From positions 1,300,900-1,353,979 of the forward strand of contig BFEA01000096.1 of NCBI GenBank assembly GCA_003427395.1: a DNA stretch of 53,080 nt. The letters are read 5' to 3'. This document shows, in pieces, positions 1 through 10,457 of the stretch. Both the position numbers and the translations under genes were made by a program. Numbering within the stretch: position 1 is the stretch's first letter; every line of letters begins with the position of its first letter. The stretch is from Chara braunii (taxonomy: Eukaryota > Streptophyta > Charophyceae > Charales > Characeae). A model generated the notes under the pieces. That model had not been told where the DNA came from, ran no database searches, and saw only the letters and a program-made list of their open reading frames with translations.

Positions 1-1073
1 GACACAACAACAGGTCCACCATAGCTATGGCTTCCCCCTTCTTCCTCCTCTCACATGCCTAGGCTATGGCGGACTACTAAGGGCTCTGCCCTCCTATGCA
101 AAGGACAACGCAAAGCAGCTATGTTGCTGCACCCCTGTCCAAAGGACAACCCAAAGCAGCTATGCCGCTGCTCACTAAGCCGCCATGCCTGACTCTGCCT
201 CGAGCTTCCTTGGTGTAGCACTACCGCAACTGAGCCTTCCAGATGCAGCACCCAACAAGATGATGAAGATGGTGTCCACCATAGCCAGGTAGGTACCTCG
301 CCACTCTCCTCCTTCGCCCCCTTCTTCCTCCTCTCAAGTTGGGCTGCTCGCCATAGCCAGGCTGAGCACCCAGTTGCTCTTCTCCTCCAGGCAGCGCTTC
401 CCAAGTCCAGGGCTTGGCTCCAGCAGCATGTCGCCAATCCTTGCATACCGCAAATTAGGAGGAGCTGCTTGCTCCTCCTGAAGATATAGCGGCCTACTGG
501 CCTCTTGGGCGGTGACTTCCTAAGCCGAGCGGCCTCCCAGCAACCTGTACCTCCTTCGTCTCAGAGGGAAACATCATTGCAGGCTCTGCTATCGTCTAGA
601 CAGGCCCTAGACTCAGGCTACATGGACTGGTACTGGCCTACCTCTAACCTACTGCTACTGGGCCTCAAAAAATGCCAACTTTTGTCTTCTTCTGCTCGGC
701 CTCCAATACCCGAAACTTCTACCACTACTTGAGTGCTACCAGCCTACCTGATACTTGAGTGTTTTTCCCGCTGCTCTAAGTGTCGCAGGCCTACCCCCAC
801 CACTTGAGTGTTTTCCCCGCTGCAACCCTCAAAGTCACAGCCACAGGTAAGTACCGGCCCTGCGGGGCCTTTCATCCAACAAGTACCCTTGTGGGTCACA
901 CACATACTCAGCCGACAAGCACTCAGACAGGCACACAAACCAGCAGGCACGCACACACACACACAGACTTAGAAATCAAAGCAGAATGCGGGAATATCAG
1001 CAAGGCATTCATTCCAGCGGCAAATCCCATAAATCAGCAGTGTTCTCAATCTGCATTTTGATTGGTCATTACA
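1..1073 (-). repeat. Element A 3' LTR (partial)
   Basis: Aligns base for base with 16981-18053 and ends in the same TTACA at 1073, where similarity stops. About 350 bases of this LTR lie outside the window to the left. By eye I count about 19 substitutions over 1073 bases, nearly all after position 435. Internal short duplications include a roughly 50-bp pair around 96-170 built on AAAGGACAACNCAAAGCAGC, and a repeated CTTGAGTGTTTT(T/C)CCCGCTG motif near 755-825. Confidence 0.93.
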
Positions 1074-1090
1074 CTACCCCCTTCTCAAGA
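1074..1090 (-). other. Element A polypurine tract
   Basis: On the minus strand the bases directly before the LTR start TGTAATGACC read GAGAAGGGGGTAG. This is a purine tract of the kind used to prime plus-strand DNA synthesis. Its position exactly at the LTR boundary fixes both the boundary and the element's orientation. Confidence 0.85.
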
Positions 1091-1114
1091 GCGAGGTCCC
1101 GTCGAGCGAGTAAC

Positions 1115-1453
1115 TCAGTCAGAGTCGACACAAAATGCGTTGTAGGCGTAGATTAGAAAGAGAGTTTTGGTATAACCGCGAGGAGTGAGTTTTGCAGACA
1201 ACTTAGCAGTCTGTTTATCAGCGATTTGTCGTTCATAAGCGTTAACAACACAGGGAGCATTCTTTAGCAGCTCTTTTCGGTCGATCCAGTTGGACTCATT
1301 CAACAGGTGATAGAGAAAGTGAACTTTGTAATGTTTGTTCCTCCCTCTTCCTTCATGGGAAACAATCCTGTCTATTTCGTGGGCACCGTTGGTAGGACGA
1401 GGTATCATATGATCTCGGAAGGGAAAAGTCTCATCACCGATGTGTGGAAACAA
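1115..1453 (-). pseudogene. Element A integrase C-terminal tail with chromodomain-like segment (fragment)
   Basis: A 112-residue minus-strand reading frame is the distal end of pol. Near residues 26-75 it carries E(I)DRIV, then a basic stretch, then YKVHF, W and RKELL..AP.VV.AYE. The same arrangement ends pol in element B (about 13410-13600) and element C (about 25770-25960), so it is a conserved domain and not chance. Length and the Y-K-V-x-F then W spacing resemble a chromodomain, the module that directs chromovirus integrases to chromatin. The match is weaker than the textbook chromodomain in element D. The reading frame is separated from integrase upstream by a break near 1453-1503. The final residues run to the purine tract. 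Confidence 0.6.
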
Positions 1454-1502
1454 TTGGACGCATGAAAGACCGGATATGTGCGCAGATGAGGAGGCATGTC
1501 AA

Positions 1503-2519
1503 TCACATACGAAGGACCAAAACCATCCCCACCTTTAGAACTTGCCAAAGGCCATAGCATAGTGGAAAAAGCTTTCGTGATATGCCCTCTTCGTCAGAAA
1601 ATTCAGACATTTTGACCCAGACATAACTTCCTACTTCGAAGTTCCCTTCTTTGTGCGACTTGTTAGCATATTTGATCATGACATGCTGATGCTTGTTCAT
1701 CACTGCGATAGCAACTTTGAGCAAACGTGCATACATGGCATTGTAGCCAGGTATGCCGGGCGTCAGACCAGGTGGTCGTTCGGGGAATAAATAGGAGAGA
1801 GGATTGAGCAACTGCCAACCATATTGCAACGGATTCGGTGTCATGCCAGTTACAGAGTGAATGGAGTTGTTGTAGAACCCCTTCACTTTGTGTAACTTCT
1901 TGTCCCACGTGTTCTGATCTGGAACAACTATCGCGCGAAGTAGTTGAATGACAGTCTGGTTGATTTCTTCGGCCAATCCATTGACTTCGGGGTGTCAACC
2001 AGAAGTCTTATTGAGTTTAATGCCGTAGATCTGAGAAGTGAAGTCCTTCCAATCAGCACTAATGAACCTGGTGTCCCGATCACTTACAAGAGTTTTCGGG
2101 GGTCCATACTGCAGAATGTACAACTGGTGAAATTCTTCGATCACAAGCTGAGTTGGTGCATGGGGAGGTAGAGGAATCAAATTCATAAATTTGGAAAAAC
2201 GATCCACGTTGACCATGACTTGTGAATGTCCTCCCTCGCTCACCTTCCCCATGTCCGTGAAATCGATAGAGACCGACTCACCGGGTCCATCAGGAATGGG
2301 GAGGGGTTTCAGCAGGCCATAAAGCTTATGCCTATGGACCTTGGTTCTTTGACAGACTTGACATTCAACAATAAATTTCTGATCGGATCCCTTAATTCCC
2401 GACCAATCAAACTGTTGCAAAAGACTTCCATAAGTCTTCTTAAAGCCGAAGTGTCCTCTCCGACCATGTGCCAAATCCAGGAAATGAGTCCGGAGAGGCG
2501 CATGGTTGGGTACACACAA
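1503..2519 (-). pseudogene. Element A integrase (zinc finger, catalytic core, C-terminal part), frame-broken
   Basis: Integrase inserts the cDNA into host DNA. The frame at 1995-2519 carries the tail of the H2C2 zinc finger (H...GHFGFKKT, CQVCQR), then SIDFTD with the first catalytic Asp and VSDRDTRF with the second. The frame at 1503-1976 carries the Glu-containing motif (NGLAEEINQ), the YNNSIH..TG..P motif and a C-terminal VGSYVWVKM segment. The two frames are in register but separated by TGA near 1996, where relatives have CGA (the residue before HPE). The triad residues therefore survive but the protein would be truncated. It lies downstream of RNase H, as expected for Ty3/gypsy. Confidence 0.85.
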
Positions 2520-2639
2520 ACGACCAAACTTCCTATATAGGCGGAATACAAGACCCTCACACTCGTGAAAATCAGGCTAACTACTAGGGTCAGCCTTGAG
2601 TTCGACCAGATCCTCCTTCAGGATCCTTCGGGGGTCTTA

Positions 2640-3260
2640 TGAACTCACAAGGCAAGTCAAAAACTCAGGATGACGAGACAAAGCATCAACAACACGATTA
2701 TAACAACCGTTCTTGTGTTTCAATTCAAAATTGTAAACATCAATGTCATGCAACCAGCGAGTCAGCATCAGGGAGCGATCAGTTTGCGTTTTAATCGACT
2801 ACAAGGTCTGATGATTTAAGTAGACCTTGAAGTGACGACCCAAGAGGTAGTGCTTCCAATGTGTGAGCGCCTCTGTGGAGGTAGCTATCTTGTGGCTGGG
2901 CATGCGTTTGCTATAATACTCGAGCGGACGCAGACCATCGTCATCATCTTGTTGCAGCATTGCACCAATCCCGTACTGGCTTGCATTCGTAGTGACTACG
3001 AACGTGAGGTTGGGATCCACAATGCGGAGCATACTATGACTTACCAAAACCTCTTTCAAGGCTTGGAATGCAGTCTCGCATTTCTTACACCACGCATACG
3101 CAACATTTTTGCTTGTTAATCTCGAGGGTGGGTGAGCAATGAGAAAAACATTGGGCACAAACTTCCGGTATATGAAGCCAAACCAAGAAAAAAACGCAGC
3201 TCGCATATGTTTGCCGGTTGAGGCCACTTTCGTATGACCTTAACCTTGGTTGCCTCCGGC
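2640..3260 (-). pseudogene. Element A RNase H region of pol, frame-broken
   Basis: Minus-strand frames at 2799-3227 and 3116-3322 together encode the reverse transcriptase connection and RNase H. Visible motifs are RFFLGLASY, FVVTTNASQYGIGAMLQQ (the first catalytic Asp of the usual TTDAS is Asn here), PLEYYSKRMP, and HWKHYLLGRHFKVYLNHQTL. RNase H removes RNA from the RNA/DNA hybrid. The part from 2640 to 2799, which should hold the DALSR motif and the link to integrase, contains recognisable pieces but is broken by stops. Both the Asp-to-Asn change and the frame break argue for inactivity. Confidence 0.8.
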
Positions 3261-3840
3261 TCAAGGCCGTTTTGCAGACAACTGGTGTCCGAGATAGATG
3301 ACGTTGTCCCTTCCAAACTCAAAGTTCTCTAAGTTGAGGTGCAACTGTGCCTCCTTGAGGACTTGCAAGACTTCCTCAAGGTGCTTGACGTGCTCTTCCA
3401 TAAACTTGCTGAAAATCAGGATGTCGTTAAGGTAAACAACAACAAACCTGTTGAGCTTATGGTGGAGAACCTTGTTCATGAGGCACTGAAATATGACTGG
3501 TGCATTCGTAAGACCGAAGGGCATAACAATGATTTCGTACAGCCCATCGCGTGTTTTGAATGCAGTTTTGTGCTGGTCGTTCGGATCAACTTCAATCTGG
3601 TGGTAGCCAGACTTGAGGTCGATCTTGGAGAAGACCTTGCACCCACTTGTAGCATCTAGCAGATCATCTATGTGAGGCAAGGGATAAACGTTTTTTCTGG
3701 TGATACAATTTAGGCCATGATAGTCGATACACATCCAGAGTTTGCCTCCGTTCCTTGGCACAAATAGGACAGGTGCACCAAACTCAGACTCACTAGGCCT
3801 AATCTATCCACGATCAATCATGTCGTCAATTTGTCTCCTC
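3261..3840 (-). pseudogene. Element A reverse transcriptase core with altered active site
   Basis: A 166-residue open frame (3261-3761) carries the Ty3/gypsy reverse transcriptase palm: [54 protein letters not shown] and VVYLNDILIFSK. The last motif is normally Y-x-D-D; here the first of the two Asp is Asn (codon AAC at 3426-3428), a single G-to-A change that would abolish polymerisation. The upstream part of the fingers (about 3762-3840) continues after a stop at about 3802. The partner protease lies upstream and RNase H downstream. The identification is firm, as is loss of function. Confidence 0.9.
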
Positions 3841-4253
3841 AACTCCTCCAACTTGCCTTGCCCCATACGGTAGACGCAACCCTTTGGAGGAACACTCCCG
3901 TGTATTATCTCGATCTTGTGTTTAACCGGACGCTCAGGGACTCCACGAGGTTCAACCAGAACTACAGGAAATCGATCTAATAGACGCCGAATATTTGTTG
4001 GGTTCTCCGGTGGAGGATCATCCTCATCAGGAGAGAAAAAATCAGATTGATAATTTACAGTAATTACAACCGAATTCGAAGTAGTTGGATCATAAGTAAA
4101 CTGATTTTTTACAGTAGAAGTAGATGGAACAGAAGTAGAGGCAATAGAAGTAGAGTTATTTTTCGAGGTAGAAAATGCAGCAAAAGTAGAAGGCAGATGG
4201 AGGGGCTTTACAAGGGTTACATGCACATGCTCAACTTCCTTGCGTTTGCGCAC
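3804..4253 (-). pseudogene. Element A protease-reverse transcriptase linker and RT N-terminus
   Basis: A 149-residue minus-strand frame rich in Ser/Thr/Asn lies between protease and reverse transcriptase. Its end carries LLDRFPVVLVEP.GVPER, H.IEI..G..PPKG..YRM and ELRRQIDDMIDRG. This block precedes the reverse transcriptase fingers in gypsy elements, where relatives have P.R..YR(M/L)...E. The low-complexity Ser/Thr stretch (about residues 20-75) is coded partly by an imperfect AGTAGAA-like repeat near 4105-4190. Confidence 0.75.
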
Positions 4254-4890
4254 TGATTTGCATAATTTGTTGCACTCAAAAGAGTCATTGGGGACTCACG
4301 CATCTCGTCCAACAGAACGGTACGCTTATTCCCCTTTGCATCACGCGCCACGAACTGAGTATCCGCCCATGTGGTCCTTACACAATGAGCCTGTAACCAG
4401 CCCAAGCCAATGACCACGTCGAAAGGACAGTTGTCCAAGATGTAGAAGTTCAACTCATGTGTGATACTGAGATCCTTGTCAAGGGTAATACACACATCTT
4501 TGACAACATGTGTTGAGGTGACAACTTATTGGTTGCCTACTTGGGTCGGACAAGGGTTCTGCAATTCCACTTGCTTCATTCCTAGGCCCACCTTACGAGT
4601 CTCGTTAGGAGAAAAGAAGTTGGTCGTCGAGCCATTATCAATCAGCACGCGGATGTATCGACAGTTAGTGAGCAACTTAAAGAAGATCAGTTTCACACTC
4701 CTTTGAACACGGAGTTGTTGCTTGAGCTGCAGCTAATGTTCTAGGTGAGAGTGAAGTTGACTTCCTTAGTCTCCTCCTAAGGCTCAGTGTGAAGTACTTG
4801 GACTGCGGTAGCCTTGGTTTCAACATCAGTCCGGGCTTCAAGAGCAGGTTGTTGATCAGATTCAGATTCCTTGGAGGGGCCTGCAACTGA
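4254..4890 (-). pseudogene. Element A aspartic protease region
   Basis: The retroviral-type aspartic protease matures Gag-Pol. On the minus strand near 4630-4665 the active-site block reads VLIDNGSTTNFFS, where the family has D-S/T-G. The middle residue is Asn, explained by one G-to-A change. Downstream, near 4405-4440, is FDVVIGLGWLQAH, matching the family's FD.ILGMDWL flap-end motif. A stop separates the two halves near 4528. The segment sits between Gag's zinc knuckle (4965-5006) and reverse transcriptase. Confidence 0.75.
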
Positions 4891-5995
4891 CAGTTCAGCT
4901 TCCCTTGTTGTAGAGAGTGTTGATGACTCTTCTACGCCCTTTGTCTGTTTCCCTGCAGACGATAACAATACTGCACAGCGTGCCCATGCGTTTGAGAATG
5001 CAAGCACACACACAATTTGGATCTTCTCTCCCATTCCTTTTGACTAATGCGGAGGGTTTCCCAAGGCTTGGTGGAAGCATCCTCCGACTTCTTGGGAATC
5101 GTCGCGTTCTTGGGAAGGTGGGATATGGTTTCCCTACCCGAACCACGGTTAGGCCCCTGGATTGAAGTAGTCTTTTTGAAGGCATTATTTTTCGTCTTCA
5201 TTGTCAAACTCAAGGGCTGATGTAGAACAACCCATATCGGAGTCCGGCTCAAGATTGTCATATAAAGACAGATCATCCGCGTAGGACTGATCCTCAACCG
5301 CCCGATGTTCATGCAGGGCAAGATGGTTGCTGCTCCCGTACCGCTTGTGTCATAAATTTTTACCTGCAGAGGGTGTCTTCACACGTCTGGTGAGGTCTTT
5401 GGCTTCTAGGTTGACTACATCCGTCAAGAGCTCACGCCAGGTCGAATGGTCCTTGAGTCCTAGCGGGGAGACATAGTCTTCAAGGGCCACTCCCATTACT
5501 ACATCCATGCAAGACACGCCAGTCCATCCCAGGTTTGGAGTAGTGAACAAACCGGTCAAGTGCTGCTCCAAAGCCTGCATGGAAGTCCTCCACTTTTGGC
5601 CTTTGAGGGCCTCAAGATTTAGACTTGCCTTGAGCGCAACAATCTTATCTTGATGCGGCACGATGAGGAGGTCCTCAAGAGTACATACAGGAGTTACTTT
5701 CAACCACTCAGTCAGGTCAATTCTCTCATAACCTGCACTAACAGCTGGGAGTTCTATGAAACTCCGTACGGCAGGCTCAATATTTGTGCCCATGATCATG
5801 CTTCGGTCTTCCTGCAGTGTTCGCAGTACCTCGAAGTATGAGCGCATGGAGCTGATCCAAGAGATGATGTCCCCCTTCCCGTCGTGCTTGGACGGCAGTG
5901 GGCCGCCCTCTTGTCCACTATGGGACTGCTGTATTGTACGCCAGTAAGAACCACGACATTTTGGGCTGATGTTCTTGGTTTTGGGACTGGGACTG
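4891..5995 (-). pseudogene. Element A Gag, C-terminal two thirds including a damaged zinc knuckle
   Basis: The frame at 5350-5995 is Gag-like: charged, with W.....AL..HL..L and an acidic/hydrophobic helical pattern. It continues into a basic linker (4932-5321). The nucleocapsid knuckle at 4965-5006 reads C-x2-S-x4-H-x4-C, so the second Cys of the normal CCHC is Ser. Gag packages the genomic RNA. The frame is cut at 5996/5997, where element B has inserted; Gag resumes at 14664 on the far side of B. The open frame visible beyond 5997 on this strand is read-through into B's LTR and is not Gag. Confidence 0.7.
4965..5006 (-). other. Zinc-knuckle coding motif of element A Gag (second Cys to Ser)
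   Basis: Fourteen codons on the minus strand read C-L-H-S-Q-T-H-G-H-A-V-Q-Y-C. Spacing is that of CX2CX4HX4C, with Ser in place of the second Cys. Confidence 0.65.
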
Positions 5996-5996
5996 G
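5993..5996. other. Target-site duplication of element B, left copy (CTGG)
   Basis: CTGG directly precedes the LTR start TGCAGTAACC at 5997 and recurs directly after the right LTR at 14660-14663. Confidence 0.8.
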
Positions 5997-6981
5997 TGCA
6001 GTAACCCTGTTCAGAAGTAGCCTGGGGCTCATAACTCAGCCCCAGGAAATGCAGATCTGAGTTGGTCTGCGCTGGGCTGTGTGACCAAGACACGCCCAGG
6101 CGTGAGTCTGTCGAGCGTTGCTGTGTGACCGAACGCTGCACACAGGAAATTCAGGAGTCAAAGTCAACTGTAGAGTCAAAGGTACCACACCCAGGCCCTT
6201 GGTTGGATACACTCACTTGTTGTGCGCAGGTACCCAGACAACATCCAGGTCGGAGGGAATTCGGTTTCAAGCCAATCTGGGCCCTCATTCGCATTGAGAT
6301 CTGGACGGCTGAGGGATACAGCATCCGGGGTCCAGACCCCGCGTCAACACTACATAAGAGCTGACTTCCTGGCTTTGACATTCATTTTGTCTTGCGTTGA
6401 TGCTGACTTCACGCGTTGACTTCAACGCTGGCTCGACGCTGCGACGCTGGCATTGTGACTTGGCGAGGCGCTGCTAGTCCGGCATGGTGGCCGGCTTGCT
6501 CCTGTCTTCTTGGCATGCTGACGTGGCAGCTGCCATGCGCTNTCACTGACGTGGCTGCTGCCACGTGTTCTCTGGCTGGGACTACATAATCGGCATTGCT
6601 GTTCTGTTTCGTCATCACTTCAGGAGGAGATCAGGACTATGGAAAGTTCGAGGATACGTACCTGGTGGTCTTCATGTCGACGTTGCTCCAGATGCTGATA
6701 TGGGACTGATTAGACGTGCCACGTGGCACATTGAGGATACTTTGGATACTCGTCCAAACTATTGATTATCGAGGTGGTAGTAGAGGAGGGAGCCTGAAGC
6801 AGGAGTGGGCATTGTACTTCCTCTCCTTTGTCTCTTCTCCCTCCTCTCTCTTCATCTGTGTATGACTACCTCCCCTCATTTTGTCTGGTTACAATTTTTT
6901 ACTACTAGTAATCATCAGCCGATGGACACTTATCTGGGCTTGCATTGTTGACGATTGTCTTCACGATCTGGGTTCATTGCA
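5997..6981 (+). repeat. Element B 5' LTR (985 bp)
   Basis: Matches 13644-14659 over its whole length. It is 31 bases shorter because the right LTR has an extra TGACGTGGC-containing unit near 14215-14245; the length difference is fully explained by that unit. It contains TGACGTGGC at 6519-6527 and 6547-6555, and palindromic CCACGTGGC at 6719-6727. One N occurs at 6542. Confidence 0.95.
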
Positions 6982-6984
6982 ATT

Positions 6985-6998
6985 TGGTATCGGAGCAG
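6985..6998 (+). other. Element B primer-binding site (initiator tRNA-Met type)
   Basis: TGGTATCGGAGCAG begins three bases after the LTR. The plant consensus is TGGTATCAGAGC; the A-to-G change at position 8 also occurs in elements A, C and D of this window. Confidence 0.85.
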
Positions 6999-7084
6999 TT
7001 CTCCTGATTACGACGATTGCACACGTGTGCACGTGCCAGGTGGCATGCTGGAAAGAGTGGTGCACACGTATGCTGAGGAGGTGA

Positions 7085-7642
7085 TGACGTGGCAAGAGAT
7101 ACGTCGGGAATACTGACGTGGCACAGACTTCACTGGAAAGAAGACATTGTCGGGGGTGCTGACGAGGTACAGACTTCATTGGCGAGAAGAGATCCCTACG
7201 AGGCTGCTGACGTGGCAGTAGGGACCACGACCAGGGATCTTGCATGCCAGCCAGGATCGCGATAGTGACGTGGTATCACGATCCCATGCTGACATGGCAC
7301 ATATAGTGCTGCGTCTGAAGACCCTGTTGATTGCTGATGTGGCAGTTTTTGTGCTGTTGACACGCGACAGGGTCTACTGCAGATGCTGACGTGGCTCTGG
7401 GGAACAAGACTGACTGCTGACGTGGCTGGAAAAAAGTCATCACACCTGTCTTATGAGGTGGTGACTACCTGCTGACGTGGCAACAGACCCTTTGGCTGAC
7501 GTGGCATGATCTGACTGGCTGGACGGTGACGACATCTCAACGTGACGCGCGGAAGTGGCACGTGGTGAGGGTCAGACCACACATTTGCTGACGTGGCATC
7601 CAATTATTGATAGACTGGACACTGACAGAGTGCTGACGTGGC
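7085..7642 (+). promoter_or_regulatory. Array of TGACGTGGC motifs in element B leader
   Basis: Exact TGACGTGGC occurs, always on the plus strand, at 7085, 7114, 7208, 7387, 7418, 7473, 7497, 7589 and 7634. Close variants lie at 7160, 7266, 7290 and 7335. The element's LTRs add further copies (6519, 6547; 14166, 14194, 14225). TGACGTGG/ACGTGGC is the core bound by plant bZIP factors (C-box/G-box hybrid, ABRE-like). Spacing is irregular (24 to about 90 bases), so this is not a simple tandem satellite, although expansion by local duplication is likely. A regulatory role is inferred; an alternative is an RNA packaging or recombination repeat. Confidence 0.6.
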
Positions 7643-8200
7643 AACATTTGCTATGTTGGCACTCCAGGGATGACACGTAGCACGCAGGATACTGCCAAGT
7701 AAGAGGTGCACTCTAAAGACGACGGCGGTACAACTGACTTGACTAATTACACAACTATAGTGCCAACTGTCAGGAAGAGTGCGTGATCGCACTGACATCA
7801 AGAAGACACAGCAGACTGACAAAGGTTGCTGACAAACTGTTTTGTGGTTGTTGTTGGCATACTTACCTGTTGTTGTTGTGTGCGGTGTTTGTGTACTTAC
7901 TTGTGTGTTGTGTCTGATCACACGGGCCTGATGTGGTGCCTGTACGTTGCATAGGATGTCAGCACACAACAAGAAAAAGAACAACAGTTAGAAATATTAG
8001 ACATCTGTTTCTTTTTATTATTTCTTTTTATTTTTATGTTCCACCATTACGAATATCTTCTCAATCTTGACTTCCAATATGATTGGCATGTGGAAAATCC
8101 TTTTGCTTCTTTTTCCCATGACGTTGTTCTTGGGTGAGGGAACCCTCGAGCCAAAGACTAGGAGACAGGCAGAGGAAAAGAAGTAGGAACTACTGACATT
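7643..8200 (+). other. Element B leader, remainder: no gene seen
   Basis: Untranslated leader between the motif array and the first Gag codons. It holds TTG/GTT-rich stretches (about 7850-7910) and an AT-rich block (7980-8040), with no convincing reading frame. Confidence 0.5.
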
Positions 8201-9920
8201 GTGGAACCAACTCTTCAACGATCTGCGTATGTCCGGACCCGACGCCGGCACGTCCGTAATCTGTTTGATTTGCAGACGGTAGAAAACCGTCTGAAGCAAG
8301 CAATTACGGTCGTGGAAGTTGTAGCTGCCGGGACCAAAGTCTCAAAAATGATAGTCCAGTGCCGACAGACACTGGACCAGTTCACTATCAAGTAGTTGGA
8401 AGAAGCCATGGAGTCATCGAGGAAAGGAGAAGCTAGACCTCAAGTGACCGAGGCAACCATTGATGCTAACATTCAACAGTTAAGAGAGACGCTGGCTGCT
8501 GAAGAAAAGAAGAAAGAAGAGCTAGTCCGGAAACGAGAACACGAATTAAGAAGGGAACAGAAAGTAAAAGAAATTAGACAGGTGATAGGAACAGATGGAA
8601 AAGAAGAGACCGATATGACACAAACTTTATATTACATCACGGCTTATCTCTCCTTCTTGGAAGAAAAGATTGATTGACAACACAGTCGGTTGGATGAGAT
8701 TGTTGTTGGATTGAGAACCATTGTGAAAGGTAAGACTCCGGTAGAAGAAAAGGAGGAAGAAGATGAAGAAGAAAAGAAACCGGTGAAGAAATTGATGAGT
8801 GATGCTATTAAGTTTGTTGTCCCGAAATAAACAAATGGGGAAGGGAAAACGTCTAACGGGGGGGGACTGAGTCCGCCGTCTTCTCCTCCTTCCTCTCCAC
8901 CTCCAAAGTCTCCTTCTCCGAATCCACAGGACAAAGTAACCACGGATCCAGAGAAACCAAAGAAGAAAGAAAAGGTGAAGATGAAAATGTATTTTACGTT
9001 CTGCAACAAGAAAGATGAGAATTTGTTGCTTTGGATTGTCGAGATTCAGACCTATTGTAAAACGGCCCCAGTCGAATGTGATTCTCATGTTGCTTTCTCT
9101 ACTTCATGTCTTGGGGGGGAAGCAAAAAAATGGTTACTGGCCGAAGCTAATGCGGCGAGGTTCGAGGACATTGGCGAGTGGGCTGGCACAATGAACCTGA
9201 AGCAGTTCCTTGGCAAGATCAAGGAACGCTTCTTAGACAAGACGACGACCGATAAGGCCTTTGACCAACTCACCACCATTGGCCAAAGACATTGGACCTC
9301 AGTAGAACAATTGTCGCGGGAAGTAGATCGGTTGCTCCAGGTTCCTGGATTGAACCTTCAGGACAACCAAGTCCTTTATATTTATTATCGCGCTCTGCCC
9401 GAGCCCATTCGTGGACAACTCGTGGCAGACTCGAAATCCGACAAATATAATTATAGGCAGTTTTGTGATCTGGCTCTCCAAAGAGAGCAAATGACTTCAC
9501 AAGTGAAGGATTCTTATGCTCCTGTAGTAAAGTATGGCGGTGGAGGAGGNGCAGGTGTAGGAAAGCGGGTACTCTGGCGCCAAAAGCGTCAGAACCACAC
9601 CCTTGTCGTCTTTGATGACGATACTGTGGAGAAGTGGCCATTGGAGGCCGAGGGTGTGACAAGCAGCAGTGAGTCCGTGAAGGGGGAAGTCACTGCCGCA
9701 GTGGTCAACAAGGGAGGACCACGACCACCAGGAAAGAAGAAGAAACCACGCTCGTTCCCTGAACATCTCGGAATTGAGGCCGGGAAGCTTTGGGAGAAGA
9801 TGGGTATATCGCAAGAATTGTAGCAAGAAAGAATGAACAACGCGCAATGTTTGAAGTGTGGCATTGCGGGGCATGTGATTGCATGGTGTCCACATATTCG
9901 ATACCCAAAAGCGAGCAGCC
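8201..9920 (+). pseudogene. Element B Gag (coiled coil, capsid-like domain, CCHC knuckle), four in-frame stops
   Basis: One continuous plus-strand frame spans this interval, broken only by TAG 8393, TGA 8675, TAA 8828 and TAG 9821. The N-terminal part (8396-8677) is a Lys/Glu-rich coiled coil. A Pro/Ser linker follows (about 8860-8960), then the Gag domain (8975-9820), recognisable by WLLAEANAA, FLGKIKERF, W.SVEQLSREVDRLL, YRALPEPIRGQL and QREQM. After the last stop come C-L-K-C-x4-H-V-I-A-W-C, a perfect CX2CX4HX4C nucleocapsid knuckle (about 9844-9885). Gag forms the particle and binds genomic RNA. All four stops differ from a sense codon (CAG, CGA or CAA) by C-to-T. An N lies at 9550. Confidence 0.85.
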
Positions 9921-9978
9921 AGTAGGAGTAGCATCTGCTCCTACTGGTCAAAAGGTTTGGACAAAGATGAAGGTAAGG

Positions 9979-10457
9979 CGCCGACGACCCCTTCCAACCC
10001 TTTGACTCACACGGCAGAGGATGGTTCTTCTTCGGCCCATCGTCCAGAACACCCTGAACCTGTCTTATGCACTGTCTATCTGGACGACTCTCTTGACGAG
10101 TTTGGTAACGAGTTGCTGGCATTACGAAGCTCGTGGGCTAAGAAATCTAAGTCTAAGGGTGACCTACTACTCGCGGATGTAGAAATCACACGTACACGCG
10201 TAGGTGCTCTGTTGGACTCAGGATCCACACGATCCTACATATCCGAGAAATCAATCCGCAAGTTGCATATCGGAATGAAGGTGAAAAACCTGTCTAAACC
10301 TCATGTCTGTTTTGGCTGACAAAAGCACGATCACTGTCTCGCAGTATGTTGATCGTGTCAAGTGTTGGTTTTGAACAAGGGAAGGTAAGAAAATTTTGCA
10401 TGAGGTATCCTTCCTGGTCGAAAAGAACCTACCGTTTGACTTGATTCTGGGAATGGA
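9979..10457 (+). pseudogene. Element B aspartic protease
   Basis: The frame at 9879-10319 ends with GALLDSGSTRSYISEKSIRKL, in which D-S-G is the retropepsin active site. A frameshift and stop near 10317-10375 follow; the next frame (10396-10593) gives FLVEKNLPFDLILGMDW, the usual end of the domain. The protease would cleave Gag-Pol. Broken by the frameshift, but with intact catalytic residues. Confidence 0.8.
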
